8,319 nucleotides of DNA from Lachnospiraceae bacterium (GTDB lineage: Bacteria; Bacillota; Clostridia; Lachnospirales; Lachnospiraceae), in NCBI GenBank assembly GCA_900772685.1, contig CAAGRP010000022.1, positions 1 through 8,319 on the forward strand, in the 5' to 3' direction. The notes beneath the pieces are model-generated. The model worked only from the letters and a program-made list of their open reading frames with translations. It had not been told where the DNA came from and ran no database searches. Numbering within the stretch: position 1 is the stretch's first letter; each line of letters begins with the position of its first letter. Of this stretch, positions 1 through 6,956 are shown piece after piece. A program made the position numbers and the translations under genes.

Positions 1-66
1 GTTTGCAATTCTTGCAACCGTGCCTCCCTCCTCATCTACTGCAATGAAAAGAGGAATTCGGCTTCC
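1..66 (-). other. Fragment of a family 3 glycoside hydrolase (beta-N-acetylhexosaminidase, NagZ-like), cut at both ends
   Basis: Read on the - strand from base 66 down to base 1, one frame gives a peptide containing SRIPLFIAVDEEGG followed by TVARIAN. This is the signature of bacterial GH3 beta-N-acetylhexosaminidases, which release N-acetylglucosamine from peptidoglycan fragments or glycoconjugates; the Asp of the DEEGG stretch (codon 34-36) corresponds to the sugar-binding Asp of NagZ. The frame meets a stop (TAA on the - strand) at 67-69, just before the conserved block, where an intact enzyme would have several dozen more N-terminal residues, and the other end runs off the window. It is therefore only a 22-codon piece. 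It lies antisense to an open frame continuous with addA, but that + strand translation does not look like AddA. Recognition is by eye from a short, very characteristic motif. Whether it is an assembly chimera or a genomic remnant cannot be told here. Confidence 0.68.
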
Positions 67-1674
67 TTAAAAAGCTATTGTGACAGGGCAAGATTTGAGA
101 GTGTATACGAACTTTTAAACGATATCTATTCAGACAGCGGTCTGCTTGCATATGCTTCGGCTATGCCCGCCGGTGTCCAAAGAGCGGCAAACCTTAAGCT
201 TCTCCTGCAAAAGGCGGCTGTATATGAGAAGACAAGCTACAGCGGAGTTTTTAATTTTATAAGATATATAGATGAAATGCAAAAAGCTTCAGAGGATTTC
301 GGAGAGGCAAATGTTTTCTCGGATAATTCGGATTCGGTGAAGATCATGACCATACACAAGAGCAAGGGACTGGAATTTCCGGTAGTGTTTATCAGCGGCA
401 TGAATCACAAATTCAATACAATGGATCTGAACAAAAGCATCATAATCCATAAAGATCTCGGCATAGGTATCGATGCCGTGGATTATGAGAACGGAAAGAA
501 GACAAAAGGCTTTTACAAAAAGCTTATTTATGATGAAATGAAAAATGATCTTCTGAAGGAGGAACTGAGAATACTCTATGTTGCAATGACCAGGGCAAAG
601 GAAAAGCTGATCTTTACCATGATATCCGATGATCTTGATGAGGACATAAAAAAAGCATCAGGCGATAAGAATGCATGGCAGAAGGTATCGTATCCGGTAT
701 TTTCGTCAGGAACCTGCTATATGCACTGGATACTTCCGGTGCTTGCGTCATACAGCTGTTTTAAGCTGTCAAGTGATCATGTGGGGATAGCCGGTTCCAT
801 GCAGAAGGAATGTGATTTCATAAATATCAGACCGACGGCAGCAGGAGTTATAATCAGGAAAGAAGCCGAAAAACAAAACAGGACAAAGGTAAATATTTCA
901 TATATTGCCCCAACGGATAATGCAAGGATATATGATGAAAAGACATATGAGATATTGAAGGCTATAAGTGAGTTTGATTATGCGTATAAGAATGAGTCGA
1001 ATATTCCGGAAAAGATAACGGTATCACTTCTTAAGAGCATGAACATGGAAAATGAGCCCGAAGAGGCCGGTGTTGAGCTTTATAAGGAGGAAGAGCTATT
1101 CCCGTACATACCGAAATTCATTCAGAAAGATGAAAAGCACATGACGGGTGCGGCAAGAGGAACCGCATATCACAAGATCTTCAGATATCTGGATTACGGC
1201 AGGCTTAAAGAAGACAATGATATCCTTGTTATCCATAAAATGATCGATGGGTTAAGAGATGACGGCTTTATCACAAAAGAAGAAAGAAATACCGTATATG
1301 ATGGGGATATAGCTGCATTTGTCGGCTCTGATATAGGAAAAAGAATGAAGGCGGCCGATGCAAGAGGAGAGCTTTACAGGGAGCAGCCGTTTACGATGCA
1401 GATAGAAGCATGTGAGGCAAGCAGAGAGTGGAGCTCTAAGGAACCAATCCTTATACAGGGTGTGATAGATGCGTTCTTTATTGAAGATAACGAATATGTC
1501 CTTGTTGATTATAAAACAGATCATGTAGAAAAAAACAATGAGAACGAGCTGAAGGACAGGTATGCTCTCCAGCTTAAGCTTTACGCCGAGGCACTTGAAA
1601 AGAGTACGGGAAAAAAGGTACGTGAAAGTATGATTTATTCGACTATGCTGAGAAAATGTGTTAAGATAAATTGA
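67..1674 (+). CDS. addA: ATP-dependent helicase/nuclease subunit A, C-terminal part (5' truncated)
   Basis: AddA is the UvrD/Rep-like (SF1A) helicase and nuclease subunit of the AddAB complex, which processes double-strand breaks into 3' tails for RecA in Firmicutes. About 535 residues remain of a protein usually near 1,200; the N-terminal Walker A half is missing. Visible in order: an AddA-type block with MPAGVQRAANL (from 163) and YSGVFNFIRYI (to about 273); helicase motif V, TIHKSKGLEFPVVF (349-390); motif VI, EELRILYVAMTRAKEKL (559-609); then the C-terminal RecB-family nuclease, with the AYHKIF histidine at 1171-1173, the Asp of GVID at 1468-1470, the Asp and Lys of VDYKT at 1507-1509 and 1513-1515, and the QLKLYAEAL helix from 1570. 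All expected nuclease residues are present, so this part looks functional. The frame stays open back to base 1, but bases 1-66 resemble an antisense GH3 gene, so AddA homology is taken to begin near 67. addB, normally just upstream, is not seen. Confidence 0.93.
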   Translation, partial: LKSYCDRARFESVYELLNDIYSDSGLLAYASAMPAGVQRAANLKLLLQKAAVYEKTSYSGVFNFIRYIDEMQKASEDFGEANVFSDNSDSVKIMTIHKSKGLEFPVVFISGMNHKFNTMDLNKSIIIHKDLGIGIDAVDYENGKKTKGFYKKLIYDEMKNDLLKEELRILYVAMTRAKEKLIFTMISDDLDEDIKKASGDKNAWQKVSYPVFSSGTCYMHWILPVLASYSCFKLSSDHVGIAGSMQKECDFINIRPTAAGVIIRKEAEKQNRTKVNISYIAPTDNARIYDEKTYEILKAISEFDYAYKNESNIPEKITVSLLKSMNMENEPEEAGVELYKEEELFPYIPKFIQKDEKHMTGAARGTAYHKIFRYLDYGRLKEDNDILVIHKMIDGLRDDGFITKEERNTVYDGDIAAFVGSDIGKRMKAADARGELYREQPFTMQIEACEASREWSSKEPILIQGVIDAFFIEDNEYVLVDYKTDHVEKNNENELKDRYALQLKLYAEALEKSTGKKVRESMIYSTMLRKCVKIN

Positions 1675-1710
1675 TTATGAATCTAAATGACAGGAGATGT
1701 GTTAGATAAA

Positions 1711-2889
1711 ATGTACTCAGAAGAAATGTACGGATACGGTGCGCAAAGCTCCGTAATTCGAGAGATATTTTCATACGGTTTAAAAAGAAAAGAAGAAATA
1801 GGTTCGGATAAGGTCTTTGACTTCAGCCTTGGAAATCCGTCCACACCGCCGCCAAAGAAGGTTACGGAGACGATGGAGAAGCTTTTGACGGAAAGACCTC
1901 CGCTCGAGCTTCACGGATACACACCGGCAGCAGGTGCGCCCGGAGTAAGAAAGGCTATATCGGATGATCTCAATGATCGCTTTAATATAACAATAAGACC
2001 TGAGAATCTGTATATGACATGCGGAGCCGCAGCATCGCTTAAGATCACGCTTACAGCATTATACGAAGAAGGTGATGAAGCTCTCACGCTTACGCCTTTC
2101 TTCCCGGAATATACTGTATTTGCAAAAACGGCAGGCTATGAGTTCAAACCCGTAAAAACGGATCCTAAGAATTTTCAGCCGGATATCTGTGAGCTTGAAA
2201 AAGCGATCACGCAGAAAACAAAATGCATCATACTCAATTCGCCGAATAACCCTTCGGGAGTTGTATATACAGAAGAGAGTATAAAAAAGGTCGCAGAGCT
2301 TCTTGAGAGAAAATCCATGGAATTCGGACATTCTGTCTTTATCATATCGGATGAGCCGTACAGAGAGCTTGCATACGGAGTAAAGGTTCCGTTCATTCCG
2401 GAGTATTATGATAATACGATCGTATGCTATTCATACAGTAAGTCATTGTCGCTCCCGGGTGACAGAATAGGATATATATGTGTATCCGATAATGTAACAC
2501 AGAGCGATAAGCTGTATGCTGCCATATGCGGAGCGGGAAGATGCCTTGGATATGTCTGTGCACCGACATTTCTGCAGATGACAGTCGGACTGTGTACAAA
2601 GGAAAGACCTGATCTTGACGCATATAAAAAGAACAGGGATCTTCTTTACGACACTCTTACCGAATACGGATATGAGTGCATGCATCCGGACGGAGCTTTT
2701 TATCTCTGCGTCAAGGCATTGGAAGAGGATGCCTCAAAGTTTGCGGAGAAGGCAAAGAAATACGAGCTTCTGCTTGTACCGGGCGACAGCTTCTGTGCAC
2801 CGGGTTATGTAAGGATATCATATTGTGTCAGCACAGAGATGATAGAAGCATCTTTGCCGGCATTTAAAAAGCTTATAGAAGAATATTGA
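1711..2889 (+). CDS. PLP-dependent aminotransferase, class I/II (aspartate aminotransferase fold), substrate unknown
   Basis: A fold-type I PLP enzyme that should transfer an amino group between an amino acid and a 2-oxo acid in the cytoplasm. Residues, numbered from Met at 1711: the FSLGNPSTPPP substrate-side loop near 39-49; NSPNNPSG at 176-183, whose second adjacent Asn (180) contacts PLP; SDEPY at 213-217, with Asp214 pairing to the pyridine nitrogen and Tyr217 to O3'; SYSKS with Schiff-base Lys244; and VRISY with the carboxylate-binding Arg368. The 392-residue length fits the family. An in-frame ATG at 1687 would add eight residues but has no Shine-Dalgarno sequence. The ATG at 1711 gives an N-terminus, MYSEEMYGYG..SVIREIF, like the homologues I remember, with AGGAG at 1692-1696 (a rather long 14-base spacer). 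The stop lies 14 bases before trpS, so the two are probably cotranscribed. The sequence does not fix the substrate, and proximity to trpS is not evidence for an aromatic one. Confidence 0.88.
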   Translation: MYSEEMYGYGAQSSVIREIFSYGLKRKEEIGSDKVFDFSLGNPSTPPPKKVTETMEKLLTERPPLELHGYTPAAGAPGVRKAISDDLNDRFNITIRPENLYMTCGAAASLKITLTALYEEGDEALTLTPFFPEYTVFAKTAGYEFKPVKTDPKNFQPDICELEKAITQKTKCIILNSPNNPSGVVYTEESIKKVAELLERKSMEFGHSVFIISDEPYRELAYGVKVPFIPEYYDNTIVCYSYSKSLSLPGDRIGYICVSDNVTQSDKLYAAICGAGRCLGYVCAPTFLQMTVGLCTKERPDLDAYKKNRDLLYDTLTEYGYECMHPDGAFYLCVKALEEDASKFAEKAKKYELLLVPGDSFCAPGYVRISYCVSTEMIEASLPAFKKLIEEY

Positions 2890-2892
2890 TTT

Positions 2893-2897
2893 GGAGG
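2893..2897 (+). promoter_or_regulatory. Ribosome binding site deciding the trpS start
   Basis: GGAGG lies 6 bases before the ATG at 2904 and 3 bases before the ATG at 2901. The spacing favours 2904. It also rules out a TTG at 2886, which would precede this site and overlap the stop of the aminotransferase gene. Confidence 0.75.
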
Positions 2898-2903
2898 CAA
2901 ATG

Positions 2904-3917
2904 ATGTTAAACGATAAAAAGATCTTATTTTCAGGTATGCAGGCTACCGGAAATCTTACACTTGGCAATTACCTTGGAGCTCTAAAAAACTGGGTGAGCC
3001 TTGCAGATGAGTACGAGTGCTTTTACAGTGTTGTGGATATGCATTCGATAACCGTGAGGCAGGATCCCGCAACGCTTAGAAAAAGAGCAAGAGCTCTTCT
3101 CATGCTTTATATCGCAGCCGGAATAGATCCCGAGAAGAACTGCTTATATTATCAGTCACATGTTTCTGGACATGCCGAGCTTGCATGGATACTCAACTGC
3201 TTTACCTACATGGGCGAGCTTAACAGAATGACACAGTTTAAGGATAAGGCTGCAAAGCATGCGGATAATATAAACGCGGGTCTTTTCACATATCCCGTAC
3301 TCATGGCTGCCGATATTCTCCTCTATCAGGCGGATGTTGTGCCGGTCGGAATAGACCAGATGCAGCATCTTGAGATAACAAGAACGATAGCCGAGCGTTT
3401 TAACAATATATACGGAGACGTATTTACTGTTCCGGAGGCATATATCGGAAAGGTCGGCGCAAAGATAATGAGCCTTCAGGATCCGTCAAAGAAGATGTCA
3501 AAATCAGATGAGAATCCAAACGGAAGCATTTATCTTATGGATGACAGAGACACGGTAATAAGAAAATGCAAGAGGGCTGTAACAGACTCAGAGGGTTGTA
3601 TAAGATACAGTGACGATCAGCCGGGTGTAAAGAACCTTATAAGCATCTATTGTGCATGTACAGGCAAGACACCGGAGCAGACAGAGAGAGAATTTGACGG
3701 TCAGGGCTACGGAGTTTTCAAAGAAGCAGTCGGAGAGGCTATAAACGATATCCTTACACCGCTTCAGAAAAAAGTGGCAGAGCTTGAGAAGGAGAAGGAT
3801 TATATCGACGGTATTATCGTAAACAATGCCGAGAGAGCACAGTATACCGCAAATAAAACGCTTCGTAAGGTACAGAAGAAGATAGGATTCCCTGAAAGAC
3901 CGAGATTACATAAATGA
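2904..3917 (+). CDS. trpS: Tryptophan--tRNA ligase
   Basis: TrpS is a cytoplasmic class Ic synthetase that activates tryptophan with ATP and charges tRNA-Trp. The 337-residue protein has the usual bacterial length. The HIGH motif appears as TLGN (residues 19-22) in GMQATGNLTLGNYLGAL; VDMHSIT follows near 44-50; GIDQMQH near 149-155 belongs to the active-site region; and the KMSKS loop is exact at 197-201, within SKKMSKSDENPNGS. Both class I signature motifs are intact. The start is ATG 2904 on spacing from GGAGG, with the adjacent ATG at 2901 as alternative. Its stop overlaps the next gene's start in an ATGA (3914-3917), so translation of the two is probably coupled. There is no room for a T-box leader directly upstream (14 bases), unlike many Firmicutes trpS genes, so any such control would have to act at the start of the operon, outside this window. 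Confidence 0.97.
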   Translation: MLNDKKILFSGMQATGNLTLGNYLGALKNWVSLADEYECFYSVVDMHSITVRQDPATLRKRARALLMLYIAAGIDPEKNCLYYQSHVSGHAELAWILNCFTYMGELNRMTQFKDKAAKHADNINAGLFTYPVLMAADILLYQADVVPVGIDQMQHLEITRTIAERFNNIYGDVFTVPEAYIGKVGAKIMSLQDPSKKMSKSDENPNGSIYLMDDRDTVIRKCKRAVTDSEGCIRYSDDQPGVKNLISIYCACTGKTPEQTEREFDGQGYGVFKEAVGEAINDILTPLQKKVAELEKEKDYIDGIIVNNAERAQYTANKTLRKVQKKIGFPERPRLHK

Positions 3918-5416
3918 ATAAAGCATTAAATGATTATATAGCAGAGCTCGATAAGCATGGTCTTATAATGAAAACCGATGTTTACGGCAGAGAAAAAGAT
4001 ATCGTAAGCAGCATAACCTATGATTCGAAGGCTGTTTCGAAGGATACTCTTTTTGTATGCAAGGGAGCAGCCTTCAAAAAGGAATATCTTGAAGATGCAA
4101 TGCGAAAAGGTGCTGTCTGCTATGTTAGTGAAAAAGAATATGACATTCCCGATGCTCCGCATATCATAGTAAGCGATATAAGAAGTGCAATGCCGTATAT
4201 AGCAAGGATGCATTATATGATACCGGATGATCTTTGCTGTATCGGTATAACCGGAACAAAGGGAAAGACGACCACGGCTTATTACATGAAGGCGGTTTTC
4301 GACAAGGCACTTAAAAGAGAGAAAAGGCCTGAGGCCGGCTTTATAACGACCGTTGAAACCTATGACGGAAAGGAACGTGTAAGCAGCGGTATCACGACGC
4401 CTGAAGCGTTTGAGATATACAGACACTTCAGAAATGCATATGACAGCGGTATAAGGCATATGATAATGGAGTTTTCAAGTCAGGCACTTAAATACAAGAG
4501 AGTGCAGGGAGTGAGACTTGATTACGGTATATTTCTAAATATATCTCAGGATCATATCAGCCCTATCGAGCATCCTGATTTTAATGATTACTTCAGATCG
4601 AAGCTTAAGATATTTTTACAGTGCAGAACAGCTGTTATCTGCACGGATTCTCCTTATGCAAAAGAGATAGCTGATGCCGCAAAGACTGCAAAAAAGGTAA
4701 TAACCTTCGGTTTTTCGGAATCTGCCGATATCAGAGGAAGAAATATAAGAAGCCGAGGAAGAGCAACGGATTTTACAGTGGATATCTTCGGAAGATCATA
4801 TAACCTTACCCTGAATATGAGGGGAGAGTTCAACGTTGAAAATGCTCTTGCAGTCATCGCTGTCGCAAATGAAGAAGGTATCCCTATCGAGGATATAAGA
4901 AGTACTTTTGAAGGCATATCGGTGCCCGGAAGAGGTGAGGAATACGAAAGCAGTGATAAGAAACTGCATGTTATCGTAGATTATGCACACAACGGATTCA
5001 GCTTCAGAAGCATAATAGGTACAGCAAAGAGAGCGTGGCCTGACAGCAGGATAATAACGATATTCGGATGCACAGGCGGAAAGGCTCTTAACAGAAGAAA
5101 AGATATGGGAATATCGGCAGGAGAGATGAGCGATCATATCTATCTTACAGCTGACGATCCCGCAAACGAAAAAATCGAGGATATATGCAGGGATATAGGT
5201 GCATATATAGACGGTACCGGATGTGGATATACTATTGTTCTGGACAGAGAAAGTGCTATCAGGATGGCAATAGGAGAGGCGGACGGACCGACGGCCATAC
5301 TTATCCTTGGAAAAGGCTGCGAAACCACCCAAAGAACGGCAAACGGAATAGAGAGCTATCCTTCGGACGCTGTTATAGCGAAGGATGCCCTTGCAAAGTA
5401 TGACAAAGAGAGGTAA
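3914..5416 (+). CDS. murE: UDP-N-acetylmuramoyl-tripeptide synthetase, L-lysine-type MurE family
   Basis: Mur ligases of this group add the third stem residue to UDP-MurNAc-L-Ala-D-Glu using ATP, in the cytoplasmic phase of peptidoglycan synthesis. The 500 residues show an N-terminal UDP-binding domain with ITYDSKAV (34-41) and KGAAFKKEYL (50-59); the ATP loop TGTKGKTTT (113-121, Lys118); TTPEA (161-165); EFSSQAL (186-192); the region of the carbamylated lysine, DYFRSK (Lys230); VDYAHNG (355-361) in the C-terminal domain; FGCTGGKALNRRKDMG (384-399); the amino-acid selecting motif LTADDPAN (411-418); and LGKGCE (465-470). DDPAN replaces the DNPR of diaminopimelate-adding MurE, so the Arg that holds the second carboxylate is Ala417. 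As I remember it, the streptococcal L-lysine-adding MurE matches throughout. Lysine or another diamino acid is therefore predicted, but not proven. Translation is coupled to trpS (ATGA overlap, weak Shine-Dalgarno). Confidence 0.88.
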   Translation: MNKALNDYIAELDKHGLIMKTDVYGREKDIVSSITYDSKAVSKDTLFVCKGAAFKKEYLEDAMRKGAVCYVSEKEYDIPDAPHIIVSDIRSAMPYIARMHYMIPDDLCCIGITGTKGKTTTAYYMKAVFDKALKREKRPEAGFITTVETYDGKERVSSGITTPEAFEIYRHFRNAYDSGIRHMIMEFSSQALKYKRVQGVRLDYGIFLNISQDHISPIEHPDFNDYFRSKLKIFLQCRTAVICTDSPYAKEIADAAKTAKKVITFGFSESADIRGRNIRSRGRATDFTVDIFGRSYNLTLNMRGEFNVENALAVIAVANEEGIPIEDIRSTFEGISVPGRGEEYESSDKKLHVIVDYAHNGFSFRSIIGTAKRAWPDSRIITIFGCTGGKALNRRKDMGISAGEMSDHIYLTADDPANEKIEDICRDIGAYIDGTGCGYTIVLDRESAIRMAIGEADGPTAILILGKGCETTQRTANGIESYPSDAVIAKDALAKYDKER

Positions 5417-5421
5417 CAGGT

Positions 5422-6867
5422 ATGATCAATATTCTTTTAGCTGCATCGGAATGTGTCCCTTTTATTAAGACCGGAGGTCTTGCGGATGTTGCGGGAGCAC
5501 TGCCAAAATACTATCCTAAGGATGAGTATGACGTAAGAGTGGTATTGCCTAAATATGCCTGCATGAAGGAACAGTACAAGGGCCTGCTTGAATATGTTAA
5601 ATACTTCTTTATCAACACAGACGGATATGACAGATATGTCGGGATATTTCAGGCAGAGTATAACGGAATCAAGTTCTATTTTATAGATAATGAGGAGCAG
5701 TTCCAGGGCAGTATGCCTTATACGGGTATGCCGTGGGATCTCGGTAAATTTACATTTTTCTCTAAGGCAGTGCTTTCAATGCTTCAGGAGATATCATTTA
5801 AGCCGGATATTATACACTGCAACGACTGGCAGACTGCACTCATACCGGTATTCCTTACCGGATATAAGGCAAATTACGGATTCTATGAAGGAATAAAAAC
5901 AGTCCTTACCATCCATAATCTTAAATTCCAGGGTATATGGAATATAGAGGAGGTAAAGAGGATAACAGGACTCAATGACGGCTATTTTGATTACGATAAG
6001 CTTGAATTCTACGGAATGGCAAATCTTATGAAGGGCGGACTTGCGTTTGCGGATAAGATAACGACGGTAAGTCACACATACGCAAAGGAAATATGCACCG
6101 ACATGTACGGAGAGGGACTCAATCCGCTGCTCAACTTCAGAAAGAACGATCTTTCCGGAATCTTAAACGGTATAGATTATGAGATTTATGATCCCAAGAG
6201 TGATCCGATGATATATGAGAACTTTGACGTATCGGATGCCGCACGAATTAAAGCAGAAAATAAGATGAAGCTTCAGAAGGAGCTTGGACTTGCGGTTGAC
6301 AAGGATAGGATGCTTTTCGGTATCGTTTCCCGTCTTACGGATCAAAAGGGCTTTGACCTTGTAAGAGATGCTTTAAATGACATAGTGAAGGATGGAGTCC
6401 AGATAGTTGTAATAGGAACCGGCGAAAGAGAATACGAGGATCTTTTCAGGTATTTCGCAGAAGTATATTCAGAATCTGTTTCGGCTAATATTTTCTATTC
6501 CGAAGAGCTTGCACAGAAGGTATATGCTTCCTGTGATGCATTTCTTATGCCGTCAAGATTTGAACCGTGCGGACTCAGCCAGCTCATAAGCATGAGATAC
6601 GGAACACTTCCTATTGTAAGAAAAACGGGAGGTCTTGCAGATACCGTCATTTCATACAGTGAGGCAAAGGATGATTCTACGGGATTTGTATTTAATGATT
6701 ACAATAAAGAGGCTTTGCTCTGGGCTGTAAGGACTGCCGAGGATGTATATTACAATAACAGGCAGGACTGGAATGATATGATATGCAGAGCAATGAATAA
6801 GGATTTCTCATGGGACAGCTCTGCAAGAGAGTATCTTAAGCTTTACAATGAAATGCTCGGCAGATGA
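5422..6867 (+). CDS. glgA: Glycogen synthase (ADP-glucose type, GT5)
   Basis: GlgA transfers glucose from ADP-glucose to the growing alpha-1,4-glucan in the cytoplasm. The 481-residue protein has the normal length and both GT-B domains. The N-terminal half has the nucleotide-sugar loop KTGGLADV (16-23), HCNDWQ (132-137) and TIHNLKFQG (163-171). The C-terminal half has SRLTDQKG (303-310, with Arg304 and Lys309), then MPSRFEPCGLSQ (376-387) with the active-site Glu381, and a second KTGGLADT (401-408). No expected residue is missing. AGAGG at 5409-5413 lies 8 bases before the ATG, inside the end of murE, and only 5 bases separate the genes, so it is probably on the same transcript as trpS-murE. 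No other glycogen genes (glgB, glgC, glgD, glgP) are in view, so precursor supply must be encoded elsewhere. Confidence 0.96.
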   Translation: MINILLAASECVPFIKTGGLADVAGALPKYYPKDEYDVRVVLPKYACMKEQYKGLLEYVKYFFINTDGYDRYVGIFQAEYNGIKFYFIDNEEQFQGSMPYTGMPWDLGKFTFFSKAVLSMLQEISFKPDIIHCNDWQTALIPVFLTGYKANYGFYEGIKTVLTIHNLKFQGIWNIEEVKRITGLNDGYFDYDKLEFYGMANLMKGGLAFADKITTVSHTYAKEICTDMYGEGLNPLLNFRKNDLSGILNGIDYEIYDPKSDPMIYENFDVSDAARIKAENKMKLQKELGLAVDKDRMLFGIVSRLTDQKGFDLVRDALNDIVKDGVQIVVIGTGEREYEDLFRYFAEVYSESVSANIFYSEELAQKVYASCDAFLMPSRFEPCGLSQLISMRYGTLPIVRKTGGLADTVISYSEAKDDSTGFVFNDYNKEALLWAVRTAEDVYYNNRQDWNDMICRAMNKDFSWDSSAREYLKLYNEMLGR

Positions 6868-6872
6868 TATGC

Positions 6873-6902
6873 TTGACAAAGATTTTTATAAAATGATATA
6901 AA
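6873..6902 (+). promoter_or_regulatory. Predicted sigma-A promoter of recA-recX
   Basis: A perfect -35 TTGACA (6873-6878) is followed after 18 bases by TATAAA (6897-6902), preceded by TG at 6894-6895 as in an extended -10. Initiation would fall near 6909, giving a leader of about 48 bases before the recA ATG. The -35 begins only 5 bases after the glgA stop, and no terminator hairpin lies between, so read-through from the upstream operon is also possible. Prediction from consensus only. Confidence 0.65.
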
Positions 6903-6906
6903 TAGA

Positions 6907-6932
6907 TTACATTTGAAAAATAAGCGATGTAA
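6907..6932. repeat. 6-bp inverted repeat in the recA leader (TTACAT, 14 bases, ATGTAA)
   Basis: The arms at 6907-6912 and 6927-6932 are exact reverse complements and straddle or directly follow the predicted start of transcription. The stem would be weak as RNA (mostly A-U pairs), so a protein-binding operator is the other reading. It does not match the GAAC-N4-GTTC core of Gram-positive LexA boxes. A repeat of this size can occur by chance in AT-rich DNA. Confidence 0.3.
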
Positions 6933-6956
6933 CTGTTGATTCAGATGGAGGAATTA

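Noticed and set aside
54..64. GAATTCGGCTT, which I recall as matching the flank of a common TA-cloning vector
   Set aside because: The bases to its left are not vector but continue the GH3 reading frame, and the CGAATT part is explained by the Arg-Ile codons of that motif, so a chance match is more likely than vector carry-over.
2886..2903. Upstream TTG (2886) or ATG (2901) as trpS start
   Set aside because: GGAGG at 2893-2897 lies after the TTG and only 3 bases before the ATG at 2901; the ATG at 2904 has proper spacing.
3926..4459. 177-codon open frame on the - strand inside murE
   Set aside because: It is fully antisense to a well-conserved gene, its translation is low in complexity of motif and rich in Ile, Tyr, Ser and Cys as expected from reversed codons, and I recognise no family.
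4796..5332. 178-codon open frame on the - strand inside murE
   Set aside because: Same reasoning: antisense shadow of conserved murE codons, no recognisable domain and no convincing ribosome binding site.
6936..6956. Upstream TTG (6936) or ATG (6945) as recA start
   Set aside because: Both lie before or on the GGAGG that serves ATG 6957, and they would add residues not found at the usual RecA N-terminus.
6868..6956. Intrinsic terminator after glgA
   Set aside because: No GC-rich stem followed by a T run is present; the short TTTTTA near 6883 has no preceding hairpin, and the TTACAT dyad is not followed by T residues.
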